NCBI GenBank assembly: GCA_947302275.1
Contig: CAMYUW010000002.1
Location: 1 to 64,000, forward strand
Direction of reading: 5' to 3'
Length of the DNA stretch: 64,000 nucleotides
Source of the DNA: an uncultured Prevotellaceae bacterium
Lineage (GTDB): Bacteria > Bacteroidota > Bacteroidia > Bacteroidales > Muribaculaceae
The position numbers and the translations under genes were made by a program. The notes beneath the pieces were generated by a model. The model was not told the DNA's origin, ran no database searches, and saw only the letters and a list, made by a program, of their open reading frames with translations. Shown here piece by piece: positions 19,735 to 28,967 of the stretch; position 1 is the stretch's first letter, and each line of letters opens with the position of its first letter.

Positions 19735-19784
19735 AATAAGTTTCCGGCTGTTGGTCTTCATGAACTAACAGCCGGAAACTTATT
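19735..19784. terminator. Bidirectional terminator between subtilase 2 and gpmI
   Basis: Perfect 18-bp inverted repeat (19735-19752 with 19767-19784; arm AATAAGTTTCCGGCTGTT), 14-base loop, between two convergent genes. AT-rich outer arms give weak U-tracts on both strands. Confidence 0.85.
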
Positions 19785-19804
19785 AATGGATAACGTTCGT
19801 TCAA

Positions 19805-21328
19805 TTACTTTGTTACGTCAATCAGGCCATGGCCTGTCATCTCCTTGGGCTGTGGCAGACCCATAATCTGAAGGATACTGGGCGCTACATCAGCCAGACG
19901 ACCCGTGTTAATGATGAGCTCCGGATTCTCGGTCACATAGATGATTGGTACCGGGTTCAGCGAGTGTGCCGTGTTGGGTGTGCCGTCAGTGTTGATGGCA
20001 TGGTCGGCATTTCCGTGATCGGCGATGATGATTACCTCATAGCCCATGGCACGAGCGGCCTCGACGGTATCATGAACACAGCGGTCAACGGCCTTGACGG
20101 CCTGTGTGATGGCATTATATACACCGGTATGACCTACCATATCGCCATTGGCATAGTTCACCACGATGAAATCATACTTGTCTTCACGGATGGCGGCAAC
20201 CAGCTTGTCGCGCACCTCATAGGCGCTCATTTCGGGCTTCATGTCATAAGTGGCCACGTCAGGAGAAGGCACCAGGATGCGGTCTTCGTTCTTGAAAGGC
20301 TGCTCACGTCCGCCACTGAAGAAGAATGTCACATGTGCATATTTTTCAGTTTCAGCAATGTGAAGTTGGCGTTTACCTTGGCTCGACAGATACTCCGACA
20401 GTGTATTATCAACATTCTCTTTGGGGAATAAGATGTGCATATCTTTGAAGGTCGGGTCATAGGGTGTCATGCAGTAGTACTGTAGACCAGGGATGATCTT
20501 CATGCCTTCTTGGGGTTTGTCCTCTTGAGTCAGGGCAATAGTGATCTGTTTGGCGCGGTCGTTACGGAAATTGAAGAATATTACCACATCTCCCTCTTGA
20601 ATGCGGCCGTCAACAGTTGTATTGACGATAGGTTTGATAAACTCGTCGGTTACTCCATCGTCATATGACTCTTGGATCGCCTTTACCATGTCGTCACTTT
20701 TGCGGCCTTCGCCTGCAGTCAGCATATCGTAGGCCACCTTAATGCGATCCCAATTGTTGTTTCGGTCCATGGCATAGTAACGTCCAATAACCGTGGCTAC
20801 GGTGCCAGCGCTCTGTTTGCAGTGCTCAATTATGGTGTTGACAAATCCCTTTCCACTTTCAGGATCTGTGTCACGGCCGTCCATGAAGCAGTGAACATAC
20901 ACATGCTCCAACTCATATTGCTTGGCGATGTCACATAGAGCCATCAGGTGCTCCTGAGAACTATGCACGCCACCAGTACTCGTTAGACCCATGATGTGTA
21001 AAGACTTGCCATTTTCTTTGGCATAGGTGAATGCGTTTACAATCTCAGGATTCTTTAGGATAGAACCATCCTGGATACTCTTGTTGATCTTGACTAGATC
21101 TTGATAAACCACACGGCCACCTCCAATGTTCAGGTGGCCCACTTCACTATTGCCCATCTGGCCGTCGGGCAGACCCACGTCCTCGCCGCAAGCCTTCAAG
21201 GTGCTGTGCGGATAGGCAGCGCGCAAGAAGTCGAGATAGGGGGTAGGTGTACTATAAATAGCGTTGCTGTGACCCTTGGGGCCTTCGCCCCAACCGTCTA
21301 ATATCATCAATAATGCTTTCTTTGCCAT
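19805..21328 (-). CDS. gpmI: 2,3-bisphosphoglycerate-independent phosphoglycerate mutase
   Basis: Interconverts 3- and 2-phosphoglycerate in glycolysis, manganese-dependent, cytoplasmic, 507 residues. It belongs to the alkaline phosphatase superfamily. Visible hallmarks are [18 protein letters not shown] (metal Asp11), nucleophile Ser61 in [46 protein letters not shown], the second metal site [12 protein letters not shown] and [10 protein letters not shown] promoter box TAACTTTG lies at 21376-21383 on the minus strand. It stands alone between ridA's terminator and the convergent subtilase gene. Confidence 0.97.
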   Translation of the reverse strand: MAKKALLMILDGWGEGPKGHSNAIYSTPTPYLDFLRAAYPHSTLKACGEDVGLPDGQMGNSEVGHLNIGGGRVVYQDLVKINKSIQDGSILKNPEIVNAFTYAKENGKSLHIMGLTSTGGVHSSQEHLMALCDIAKQYELEHVYVHCFMDGRDTDPESGKGFVNTIIEHCKQSAGTVATVIGRYYAMDRNNNWDRIKVAYDMLTAGEGRKSDDMVKAIQESYDDGVTDEFIKPIVNTTVDGRIQEGDVVIFFNFRNDRAKQITIALTQEDKPQEGMKIIPGLQYYCMTPYDPTFKDMHILFPKENVDNTLSEYLSSQGKRQLHIAETEKYAHVTFFFSGGREQPFKNEDRILVPSPDVATYDMKPEMSAYEVRDKLVAAIREDKYDFIVVNYANGDMVGHTGVYNAITQAVKAVDRCVHDTVEAARAMGYEVIIIADHGNADHAINTDGTPNTAHSLNPVPIIYVTENPELIINTGRLADVAPSILQIMGLPQPKEMTGHGLIDVTK

Positions 21329-21375
21329 GATTGGAAATTTTACCTAATTTGAAATTTTACAACTCATTTGGGCTG

Positions 21376-21383
21376 CAAAGTTA
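21376..21383 (-). promoter_or_regulatory. -7 box upstream of gpmI
   Basis: Minus-strand TAACTTTG followed by CAGCCC, about 47 bases before the ATG at 21328. No clear TTTG at -33, so support is moderate. Confidence 0.45.
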
Positions 21384-21427
21384 ATGATTTTTTGTCAATA
21401 TCCGCTATGGAATAACAATAATATACA

Positions 21428-21460
21428 AGAGGATGTGCCGTAATAATTGACACATCCTCT
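21428..21460 (-). terminator. Terminator after ridA
   Basis: Perfect 10-bp inverted repeat (21428-21437 with 21451-21460; arm AGAGGATGTG), 13-base loop, followed on the minus strand by TGTATATTATTG. It lies 51 bases past the ridA stop codon. Confidence 0.6.
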
Positions 21461-21510
21461 ATAATTACGCGGATGAATATCCGGTTTTGTTATTGAAATC
21501 GTGGTAGATC

Positions 21511-21888
21511 TTATTCTGCTTCGGCAATGAATTCGATCTCAACGAGGGCACCCTTAGGCAGGTCACGCACAGCAAATGCACAGCGTGCGGGGAAGGGGGC
21601 AGTGAAGAATTCGGCATAAACCTCATTCATCGGGCCAAAGTTGGCTATGTCGCTGAGGAAAACAGTTGTCTTGACCACATTCTTGAGGTCAAGGCCTTCA
21701 CTCTGGAGAATAGCGCGTGCGTTCAGCAGGCTTTGACGTGTCTGCTCCTGTACACCACCTTCAGGGAATGCTCCAGTCTCGGGGATAATGGGGAGTTGTC
21801 CTGAAACGAATACGATATTTCCAGTGCGAATTGCTTGGCTGTAGGGACCGATGGCAGCAGGTGCCTTGTCTGTGTTTAATGCTTTCAT
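21511..21888 (-). CDS. ridA: RidA family 2-iminobutanoate/2-iminopropanoate deaminase
   Basis: Small (125-residue) cytoplasmic trimeric enzyme that hydrolyses reactive enamine/imine intermediates released by PLP enzymes. Family features: APAAIGPYSQAI at the N-terminus, FVSGQLPI, the conserved substrate-binding Arg in PARCAFAVRDLPKGALVEIEFIA and a C-terminal Glu-containing strand. Length and ends fit canonical RidA. It is downstream of the glycosyltransferase and aminopeptidase genes on the same strand with a gap of about 90 bases; whether it is co-transcribed is unclear. Confidence 0.95.
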   Translation of the reverse strand: MKALNTDKAPAAIGPYSQAIRTGNIVFVSGQLPIIPETGAFPEGGVQEQTRQSLLNARAILQSEGLDLKNVVKTTVFLSDIANFGPMNEVYAEFFTAPFPARCAFAVRDLPKGALVEIEFIAEAE

Positions 21889-21980
21889 TGATTTGATTTT
21901 AGTTTTTGTTTTAAGTTACTAGTTTATGTATTGATTGTTTTTAGGAGGCTTTAACCATAGTTAAAAACCAAGGTTGAAAG

Positions 21981-23459
21981 TCATAGTTTGATGCGGCTGT
22001 ACATGCGCGGATGGGCGATGTTCTTGTCTCCGATACCGATGTCGGTGAAGTCATAAGGGTGATAGCCACAACTCTCGGCAAGTGCAATCATCTCGTTGTT
22101 ATTTGAGGTGACAAACACGACATCACACTTGCCTTGCTTGAGTGCATCAATTTGATTGTCAAGCATCTCGGGCGTGTATCCCTCCTGCAGGCTCCAATAC
22201 TTACATGCGGGCAGCCCTTCAGACGGAACTCCTTCACCATGGTCATGGCACATGAGGTAGAGCAGTCGAGGTTTGTCATACTTGGCCACGAGTGACGCAT
22301 AGTAGTTCCATGCGTCCTGATCGGGTGTATGGTTGCTTACCATCGACATGCGGTCGGTCATGAAGAAGAGTAGTCCCAGCATAGCAACTGCCATGAGCGC
22401 TACAACCCATACATGTCGGAGCCATCTGCCCAACAATTGGGTAACGATACCCGCAAAGAGGACCGTGAACACCGACAATACGTTGAAGTAGATGCGGTCA
22501 GAGCCGTTGAGCAAAATCACTGCCAGGAACCACAAGACTGCCACTAGAATGAACCAGCGGCCAATTTGGGCTCTGAGGAAGTAGATCACCAGTCCTAGAG
22601 CCAGCAACCCCATGAATACAATCATGCGCATCCCCATGAACAGAGCCAGTATGCTGCGTGGCGTTATCTGGGTGCCATGAAGATTGTTGAACGTGCCAGC
22701 CGTGACCAGAAAATACTCGTTTATGAATGCTCCGAAGCATCCCTGCGCAATCAGAACAATGAGCATCGGCAGTATAGTGAGCACACCAGCCAGTATACAC
22801 CAGCCAATGGCGCGCCATACGGGATAACCGCAACGCCGAGGAACGACGAAGCAGCAGTAGGGAATGAAAACAGCCAGCATCAGCGTGCAGCTGTACTTGA
22901 TGAGGAATGTCACGCCCAAAGCAATGCCCAGCAGAATTACCCACTGTCGTACAAAGCGGTGGCTTTCCTCATGCAAGAATGTGTGCCGCAAGAACCGATA
23001 GAGAATTGCCAGCATGAAAGGGTAGCAGTAGTCCTCGCCGCGCACCTCGATATGGGTGAATGCTCCGAGGAAAAACAATGCGGACAGAACCACTGCTGCC
23101 AGCGACAACATCTTGTCGCGGTTCAATACCAGTGCACACTTGTAGCACTGGTAAAAGATGACGGCATACAATACACAAGATAACCAGTAGCAGCCCACAT
23201 AGTTGTGCGGGCTCAGCAGGTAGCCGATTCCGTAGATGAGCCAAAGCAGTGGCCCTTTGCTGTCAGCAAAGTCCACGTAGGGTGTCATCCCGTTCATCCA
23301 CGCCTTACCGCAGGCGTAGAACCAAATCACGTCGTGGTGCTGCCACAGGTCATAAAGGTAGGAATCCCACGAGGTCAAGAGCAAAGCCAACACCGCAAAG
23401 CAAGACACCGCAATAATGGCAGGCAGGCTGCGGCGGGACTGAAGCTGATAATCGATCAC
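21981..23459 (-). CDS. GT-C type integral membrane glycosyltransferase (GT39/PMT-like)
   Basis: Polytopic membrane protein, 492 residues, with about ten or eleven hydrophobic helices and a soluble C-terminal tail (about 390-492). The first loop carries the acidic motif HHDVIWFYACGKAWMNG followed by DFADSKGPLLWLIYGIG, which fits the DxD/ExD-type catalytic loop and KGP element of the GT39/GT83-like GT-C superfamily using lipid-linked sugars. Specific donor and acceptor are unknown; O-glycosylation of exported proteins or envelope glycan synthesis are both possible. It starts in an ATGA overlap with the stop of the aminopeptidase gene, indicating translational coupling. Confidence 0.75.
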   Translation of the reverse strand: MIDYQLQSRRSLPAIIAVSCFAVLALLLTSWDSYLYDLWQHHDVIWFYACGKAWMNGMTPYVDFADSKGPLLWLIYGIGYLLSPHNYVGCYWLSCVLYAVIFYQCYKCALVLNRDKMLSLAAVVLSALFFLGAFTHIEVRGEDYCYPFMLAILYRFLRHTFLHEESHRFVRQWVILLGIALGVTFLIKYSCTLMLAVFIPYCCFVVPRRCGYPVWRAIGWCILAGVLTILPMLIVLIAQGCFGAFINEYFLVTAGTFNNLHGTQITPRSILALFMGMRMIVFMGLLALGLVIYFLRAQIGRWFILVAVLWFLAVILLNGSDRIYFNVLSVFTVLFAGIVTQLLGRWLRHVWVVALMAVAMLGLLFFMTDRMSMVSNHTPDQDAWNYYASLVAKYDKPRLLYLMCHDHGEGVPSEGLPACKYWSLQEGYTPEMLDNQIDALKQGKCDVVFVTSNNNEMIALAESCGYHPYDFTDIGIGDKNIAHPRMYSRIKL

Positions 23460-24661
23460 TTCTTAATGCCCATTTTCTTGGCAATCTTGGCGGGAATGGC
23501 ATCCTTGTGAACGAGGATGTTCAAGGTCTTGGCGCGGAAGAATGCCTCGCTGCAATAGAAGTAGCCTTCATACAATTGGTTGGTGTCCCAACTGTTCTGT
23601 ACTTTGAAGTACTTGTTGCCTTCCTGGTCAACAGCCTTGCCCATGATTACCATGCCGTGGTCGTCGGTGGTCTCTTTATTGTCGAACATCTCTTGACGCT
23701 CCTCAGGGGTTACCCACTGCTCCTTCACCGGACCCTTGATGTCCCATAACTCGGCCTCGCGATCCTTGTCACTGAGCTGAGCCCAACGGGCCATATCGGT
23801 ACCTTCAGCATCGGGAACGTCTTTCTTGATGGGCAGGATGGCATAACCATTGCGCCACTTGAATCCCTTCTCGCTCACGTCAGAACCCCAAGCAATGCTG
23901 TAGCCGTTGTCGATGGCATAGTTGGCAATCTCGAGAAGTTCGTCGATGGGTACATTCTGATAGCTGGACCACAGCCAGTTGTCGGCCACCTCAAGGACGA
24001 AGGGCTGATAATAGGGGTGATGGGTGAACGATGCGATGGGCACATAGTCGTCCATGTTGATACCGAGGCTGGCAGCCCAGGTCTGAGGGGTATAGGTCTT
24101 GCCCTCATAGACGAAGGTCTCGGGCATCTTGCCCATGTAACTGTCGAGGATGCCCTTCAGGCCGTCCTTCCACGCGGGAGTGAGCTTGCCGCGGCTGTTC
24201 TTGTTGATGGTGCCAACATAGCCACTCAGCAGGGTAGTCAACTCGTGGGTGTCAAACTTCTTGTCACCATAGGTCATGCCGGTATAGACCTCGTTGGGCA
24301 CCATGCCGTATTTGCGCCATACGTAGGGCACGTCCTCGGCAGCGCCACCCTCGGCGAAGTTGATCGTACCATCCATGCGGATGTACTTGATGGCTTTGTC
24401 ATAGTAGCAGTGGTTAACCACAAAGCCCTCGCTCAGGTGAACCTCCTTGCCGGTGAGGCGCAGGATCTCGTTCTCGAAGAAAGAGTTGGTGGAGTAGCAC
24501 CAGCACGTTCCGGACTTGTTCTGGTCCTTGACTGGAGTGTGCTTGATGACCTTGGTGTCGGTGAACTTGAAACCAGTGCTGTCGGGGATGACAACCTTGT
24601 CGTCAGCCATGACGTTAATAGCGATGGCCGAAGCGAGTAAAGCTAAAAATAATTTCTTCAT
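23456..24661 (-). CDS. Exported C1B aminopeptidase (bleomycin hydrolase/PepC-like)
   Basis: Papain-fold peptidase of the C1B family, 401 residues. Catalytic Cys in KDQNKSGTCWCYSTNSFFENE (split here as SGTCWCYS), His in TTDDHGMVIMGKA and Asn in FKVQNSWDTN are all visible. Unlike the cytoplasmic PepC, it has an N-terminal signal peptide (MKKLFLALLASAIAINVMA), so it acts in the periplasm or outside, as is usual for Bacteroidales members. The C-terminal extension AIPAKIAKKMGIKK is positively charged. It begins a coupled pair with the glycosyltransferase gene and has a promoter box at 24716-24723. Confidence 0.92.
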   Translation of the reverse strand: MKKLFLALLASAIAINVMADDKVVIPDSTGFKFTDTKVIKHTPVKDQNKSGTCWCYSTNSFFENEILRLTGKEVHLSEGFVVNHCYYDKAIKYIRMDGTINFAEGGAAEDVPYVWRKYGMVPNEVYTGMTYGDKKFDTHELTTLLSGYVGTINKNSRGKLTPAWKDGLKGILDSYMGKMPETFVYEGKTYTPQTWAASLGINMDDYVPIASFTHHPYYQPFVLEVADNWLWSSYQNVPIDELLEIANYAIDNGYSIAWGSDVSEKGFKWRNGYAILPIKKDVPDAEGTDMARWAQLSDKDREAELWDIKGPVKEQWVTPEERQEMFDNKETTDDHGMVIMGKAVDQEGNKYFKVQNSWDTNQLYEGYFYCSEAFFRAKTLNILVHKDAIPAKIAKKMGIKK

Positions 24662-24715
24662 ACGTTTGAGTTTGTTATTAATTAAGGTTAATTACAATTC
24701 AGAGATTATAACCTG

Positions 24716-24723
24716 CAAATGTA
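24716..24723 (-). promoter_or_regulatory. -7 box of the C1B aminopeptidase gene
   Basis: Minus-strand TACATTTG, 54 bases before the ATG at 24661. The -33 position has no clear TTTG. Confidence 0.45.
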
Positions 24724-24770
24724 CTCATTATTTTTGAAAAACAGCTTTTCCAGACTGATAAAATGTAAAA

Positions 24771-24808
24771 ATGCCCTGTTATGGTCGGGTTGGCCATCAT
24801 CAGGGCAT
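24771..24808. other. Inverted repeat in the pepC-mutS2 divergent region
   Basis: Arms ATGCCCTG (24771-24778) and CAGGGCAT (24801-24808) with an inner ATGG/CCAT pairing, followed by TTTTCTC on the plus strand and by TTTTTACATTTT on the minus strand. It looks like a terminator, yet no gene ends here: both neighbours diverge. The rest of this 270-base gap holds only the two promoters. Confidence 0.5.
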
Positions 24809-24920
24809 CGTTTTCTCTGGATCAGATAGATAAGATTTGATTGATGATTTGATAATGGGAGATTCTCTCCCGATTATTGCTGCAAATATACAATTTTTTC
24901 GTTGAATGACGAAAAATGAC

Positions 24921-24928
24921 TACTTTTG
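24921..24928 (+). promoter_or_regulatory. -7 box of mutS2, four bases before the ATG
   Basis: TACTTTTG, then TAAC, then the ATG at 24933. A T-tract (24894-24899) lies in the -33 region. Predicts a leaderless or near-leaderless mRNA. Confidence 0.55.
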
Positions 24929-24932
24929 TAAC

Positions 24933-27386
24933 ATGATTTATCCCTCAACCTTTGAGACCAAGATTGGCTTTGATGCCGTGAGGCGCGAACTGGAACGGCA
25001 CTGTGTGAGTACGCTGGGTGCTGCCAATGTGCCTCGGCTGCGATTCTCAACCCGCCGCGACGAAGTGGTACGATGGCTAGAAGAAACCAATGAGTTCCTC
25101 TCCATCCTCCAAACCGGCAAGGAATTTCCGTTGAGTTACTATTTCGACCTGCGTGTGGTGCTTAAGGAAGTTTCCACGCCCGGCACGTTCCTGTCGGCTG
25201 AGAGATTGTTTGACCTTCAGCGACTTTTGGTGACCGTTGGCCTGGTGGTGCGCTTTTTTGCCCCAAATGGTGAAGATAATACTCCTTATCCGCGTCTGCG
25301 TGAACTGACTAGCGGTATGCAAGCTTTCCCTGAGTTGAGCTCAGCCATTAGCCACGTGCTTGACAAGTCGGGAAACATCAAGGACACCGCTTCGCCTCAT
25401 TTACAGGAACTGCGTACGTCCATAGCCCGTGTAACCAGCAGTATCAACGGAACGCTGAGGCGAATTATCGCACAGGGTAAGCAGGAGGGTATTCTCGATA
25501 ATGATGTCCAGCCCTCGTTGCGCGACGGGCGCCTTGTTCTGCCGGTGAGTGCTATGAACAAGCGCCGCCTGCACGGAATTGTTCATGACGAGAGCGCTAC
25601 GGGAAAGACCGTGTTTATCGAGCCTGACGCTATTGTTGAGGCCAATAACCGAATTCGTGAAACCGAGGCCGAAATTGCCCGTGAAATCATCCGGATTCTT
25701 ACCATGGTCACTGACCAGATCCGTCCTCACCTCGATGAGTTGGCTTCTGTGCTTGAGACCCTAGGTCAACTGGATTTTATCAGAGCCAAAGCGTTATTCG
25801 CCCGTGATGTCGGGGCTCAGATGTGCCATGTTGACCGCAAACCTGTTATCGAGTGGTACACTGCCATTCATCCCGCCCTCATGCTCTCGCTGCGGGCTCA
25901 AGGAAAGGAAGTTGTGCCATTGAATATCTCGTTGAATAAAAAAGATCGCATCCTGGTGATTTCCGGGCCCAATGCTGGAGGCAAGTCGGTGTGCCTGAAA
26001 ACGGTGGGAGTGGTTCAATACATGATGCAATGTGGATTGCTGCCCACCCTGAGGGACAATTCTCACATGGGCCTGTTTCATGACATCTTCATCGATATCG
26101 GCGATCAGCAAAGCATAGAGAACGACTTGAGTACTTATAGCAGCCACCTGCAGAACATGAAATTATTCCTGTCCAAAGGTGGTAAGGAAACCCTAATCCT
26201 TATCGATGAGATGGGAAGCGGCACCGAGCCGCAGATTGGAGGCGCCATAGCCCAATCCATCCTGGAGCAGTTGAACGAGCGCCAAGTGATGGGCGTGGTG
26301 ACGACGCATTATCAGAACCTCAAGCATTTTGCCGATGAGGCAGGAGGCGTGGTCAATGGTGCAATGCTCTACGACCGTCAACGCATGCAGCCCTTGTTCC
26401 AATTGTCGATGGGCTATCCAGGCAGCTCGTTTGCTATAGAGATTGCTCGCAAGACGGGCCTACCGCAGCAGGTCATCGACAAAGCCAGCGAGATTGTGGG
26501 CAGTGATTACATCAATATGGACAAGTATCTTCTCGATATTGTGCGGGACCGTCGGTATTGGGAAAATAAGCGCCAGGATGTGCGGGCTAAGGAAAAGCGT
26601 CTGGACCAGATGATTGCCGACTATGACGAACGTCTGGACAATATTCGGGCCGAGCACCGCCAGATTATCCATGACGCCCGTGCCGAGGCTCAGGAAATCC
26701 TGCAAGGCAGCAATGCCCAAATCGAGAGAACCATCAAGGAGATTCGCCGCGAGCAGGCTGAAAAAGAACGCACCAAAGAATTGCGCCGCCAGCTGGATGA
26801 ATTTAAACAGCGCCTCGCTGCCGACGAGACCGAGGCGCCCGAACGCCTCAAGGAACTCACTCCCAAGGATAAACCACACCGCAAGCCCTCCAAGAAAACC
26901 AAGCCGTCGCCCATGGCCAAGGATCGCCCATTGCAGGCTGGCGACAACGTGATACTCAAGGGCTCCACTACGGTAGGCACACTCATCAGTATCGACGGAA
27001 AATATGCGCTGGTTGCCTTCGGCAATATCAAGACGCGAATCGAAGCTGACAAGGTCGAGCGCACCATGCGCAAGGAGAAATCGCCGCGGGTCGAGTCTCT
27101 GGGTCGTTCCACAAGCGACGAGATACGGGCCCGCCAACTGAGTTTCAAGCCCGATATCGACGTGCGCGGCATGCGCGCCGACGAGGCCTTGCAGGCGATT
27201 ACCTATTTCATTGATGACGCCATCCAGTTCAGCGCCCAGCGGGTGCGCATTCTTCACGGCACGGGCACGGGCGCGTTGAAGGTGGCCATCCGTGAGTACC
27301 TGCACACGGTCACTGGCGTAAAATCCTATCGTGACGAGCATGTCCAGTTTGGAGGCGCTGGCATCACCGTAGTAGAGTTGGAATAA
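24933..27386 (+). CDS. mutS2: Endonuclease MutS2
   Basis: MutS-like ATPase with a C-terminal Smr nuclease domain, 817 residues; family members suppress homologous recombination or, in Bacillus, rescue collided ribosomes. Visible parts: N-terminal core (MIYPSTFETKIGFDAVR), clamp region with DESATGKTVFIEPDAIVE, Walker A GPNAGGKS (345-352), Walker B LIDEMGSGTEP, VVTTHYQNLK, a coiled-coil (about 540-650), a KOW-like beta segment and the Smr domain with DVRGMRADEAL and HGTGTGALK. ATG 24933 gives the family's normal N-terminus; an upstream in-frame ATG at 24906 lies before the promoter box. Base composition is ordinary here and drops abruptly just after the stop. Confidence 0.96.
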   Translation: MIYPSTFETKIGFDAVRRELERHCVSTLGAANVPRLRFSTRRDEVVRWLEETNEFLSILQTGKEFPLSYYFDLRVVLKEVSTPGTFLSAERLFDLQRLLVTVGLVVRFFAPNGEDNTPYPRLRELTSGMQAFPELSSAISHVLDKSGNIKDTASPHLQELRTSIARVTSSINGTLRRIIAQGKQEGILDNDVQPSLRDGRLVLPVSAMNKRRLHGIVHDESATGKTVFIEPDAIVEANNRIRETEAEIAREIIRILTMVTDQIRPHLDELASVLETLGQLDFIRAKALFARDVGAQMCHVDRKPVIEWYTAIHPALMLSLRAQGKEVVPLNISLNKKDRILVISGPNAGGKSVCLKTVGVVQYMMQCGLLPTLRDNSHMGLFHDIFIDIGDQQSIENDLSTYSSHLQNMKLFLSKGGKETLILIDEMGSGTEPQIGGAIAQSILEQLNERQVMGVVTTHYQNLKHFADEAGGVVNGAMLYDRQRMQPLFQLSMGYPGSSFAIEIARKTGLPQQVIDKASEIVGSDYINMDKYLLDIVRDRRYWENKRQDVRAKEKRLDQMIADYDERLDNIRAEHRQIIHDARAEAQEILQGSNAQIERTIKEIRREQAEKERTKELRRQLDEFKQRLAADETEAPERLKELTPKDKPHRKPSKKTKPSPMAKDRPLQAGDNVILKGSTTVGTLISIDGKYALVAFGNIKTRIEADKVERTMRKEKSPRVESLGRSTSDEIRARQLSFKPDIDVRGMRADEALQAITYFIDDAIQFSAQRVRILHGTGTGALKVAIREYLHTVTGVKSYRDEHVQFGGAGITVVELE

Positions 27387-27503
27387 CGAAAAATCTCCTA
27401 CATTTAGTTATAATAAACAAAATAATGAATGCAATGTGACAGTATATTATATTAAAATATATAAAAAATGATGCATGAAGACTCATATTACTAATTTTCT
27501 TAT

Positions 27504-27511
27504 TAAATTTG
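27504..27511 (+). promoter_or_regulatory. Candidate -7 box of the AT-rich cassette
   Basis: TAAATTTG, 24 bases before the ATG at 27536. In such AT-rich DNA a chance match is likely and no TTTG stands at -33. The 149-base gap after mutS2 otherwise holds only AT-rich sequence and one eight-codon reading frame at 27468. Confidence 0.35.
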
Positions 27512-27535
27512 CCAAATTATAGGATTATCAATACG

Positions 27536-28282
27536 ATGGTTTTAGAAGCATCACATATTGCTAAGTCATTTGGAGACAATGAAGTTCTTAAAGACGTCTC
27601 ATTTCAACTACAAGAAGGAAGCGTTGCTGTCTTGTTGGGCACCAATGGCTCAGGCAAAACCACATTGATAAATATTTTGTCTGGCTTCTTGAAACCAGAT
27701 AAAGGCGAAATTCGTCTTAATGGTGTCAGAATTAATGGTGTTGAGCCGAATATTCTTAACCAAAAAGGGATAGGACGTACTTTTCAAGATATGCGACTTG
27801 TTGAGAACATGACAGTTCTAGAAAATGTCCTGCTTGCTTTCCCCAATCAGGAAGGCGAAAAATGGTGGAAAGCGTTGCTACCAATGGATGATGTGAAAAG
27901 AGAACAAGAGATTAATCGTCAAAAAGCAAATGAGATTCTTAGGACATGTTTTATTGATGATATCGCTCTACGTCTGGCAAGAGAAGTATCCTATGGTCAA
28001 CAAAAACTTTTGAACCTGGCTTGCTGTATGGCTAGTGGAACATCTGTTTGGCTGCTTGACGAACCTGTAGCTGGAGTGAATCCTAAATATCGTGAAATGC
28101 TCTCTGACGTCATCAAGCAGGAAAAGAACAAGGGAATATCATTGCTTATTATTGAGCACAATAGCGATTTTATTACCGATGTTGCCGACGAAATACTTTT
28201 CCTTAACGAAGGGAAATTACGTAAATTTCAATCTTACGAGGCATACAGAAACAATAAAAAAGTGAAAGAAGCTTACGTATGA
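27536..28282 (+). CDS. LivG-type ABC transporter ATP-binding protein
   Basis: ATPase subunit of a branched-chain-amino-acid-type (HAAT) ABC importer, 248 residues. Walker A GTNGSGKT (35-42), Q-loop in GRTFQDMRLVENMTVLENVLLAF (the LivG-type TFQ..RLF-like block), signature VSYGQQKLLNLACCM (LivG proteins have YGQQ in place of SGGQ), Walker B VWLLDEPVAGVNP and switch His in LLIIEHN. The C-terminal tail with ADEILFLNEGKL is normal for LivG. The start is ATG 27536; a TTG 27 bases upstream falls within the promoter box. It overlaps the next ATPase gene by four bases (ATGA). First gene of a seven-gene same-strand cluster of unusually low GC. Substrate unknown. Confidence 0.9.
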   Translation: MVLEASHIAKSFGDNEVLKDVSFQLQEGSVAVLLGTNGSGKTTLINILSGFLKPDKGEIRLNGVRINGVEPNILNQKGIGRTFQDMRLVENMTVLENVLLAFPNQEGEKWWKALLPMDDVKREQEINRQKANEILRTCFIDDIALRLAREVSYGQQKLLNLACCMASGTSVWLLDEPVAGVNPKYREMLSDVIKQEKNKGISLLIIEHNSDFITDVADEILFLNEGKLRKFQSYEAYRNNKKVKEAYV

Positions 28283-28950
28283 GCATCCTGAAACTCTCAA
28301 ATATTACTGCTGGGTATGGTAAGAAGCCTGTACTGCACAATGTCTCTCTTGAAATTCCAGAGAATGAGACTCTTTTGATTGTCGGATCAAACGGCTCAGG
28401 CAAAAGCACTCTTTTGAAGGTTATCTATGGTCTTCTTAGTGTGTGGGCTGGAAAAGTTGAGTATTGCGATACTCTCCTTCATGACGTTCGGCACCAGACA
28501 GAGCCGTACAGAATGCTTGAACGAGGCATTATGTATGTTCCCCAAAAAAATGCGTTATTTGACGATGTGAGTGTGGTGCAAAACCTCCAGTTTTCTCTAC
28601 TTCATTTGAATAATAATAGAGAGACCAAGAAACGCATAGGTGAAGTTTGGGAGATGATTCCAGATTTGCAAGAGAAAAGACATCAGTTTGCGGGCCAACT
28701 TAGCGGTGGTGAACGTAAGCTACTCTCTCTTGCAATGGTAATTGTAAATCGACCAAGGCTGTTGCTTTTTGATGAACCCCTTGCTGGATTAAGTGAAGAG
28801 AATATTCAAACAATGCTCCATTGGTTGGAAATAATTAGAAATGAGGGCGCAACATTGGTGATTGTTGAGCATAGAATTGTTCATATTCGTACAATTTCTA
28901 AAAACATTTTAAATATGGATGATTGTGACAATTGGAATAGTGGACTTTAA
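28279..28950 (+). CDS. LivF-type ABC transporter ATP-binding protein
   Basis: Second ATPase of the HAAT-type importer, 223 residues. Walker A GSNGSGKS (36-43), Q-loop region IMYVPQKNALFDDVSVVQNL (the MYVPQ..N.F block typical of LivF), signature QLSGGERKLLSLAMVIVNRPRLLLFDEP and switch His in LVIVEHR. A few residues shorter at the C-terminus than E. coli LivF. Coupled to livG by an ATGA overlap and followed after 17 bases by the TPR protein gene, whose insertion here separates the ATPases from the permeases. Confidence 0.88.
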   Translation: MSILKLSNITAGYGKKPVLHNVSLEIPENETLLIVGSNGSGKSTLLKVIYGLLSVWAGKVEYCDTLLHDVRHQTEPYRMLERGIMYVPQKNALFDDVSVVQNLQFSLLHLNNNRETKKRIGEVWEMIPDLQEKRHQFAGQLSGGERKLLSLAMVIVNRPRLLLFDEPLAGLSEENIQTMLHWLEIIRNEGATLVIVEHRIVHIRTISKNILNMDDCDNWNSGL

Positions 28951-28967
28951 TAAAATATAAGATAACT

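Noticed and set aside
27468..27494. Eight-codon frame (MMHEDSYY) before the Liv-type cassette as a RiPP precursor
   Set aside because: Too short for leader plus core, no repeat or Cys/Gly pattern, and lies upstream of the candidate promoter box.
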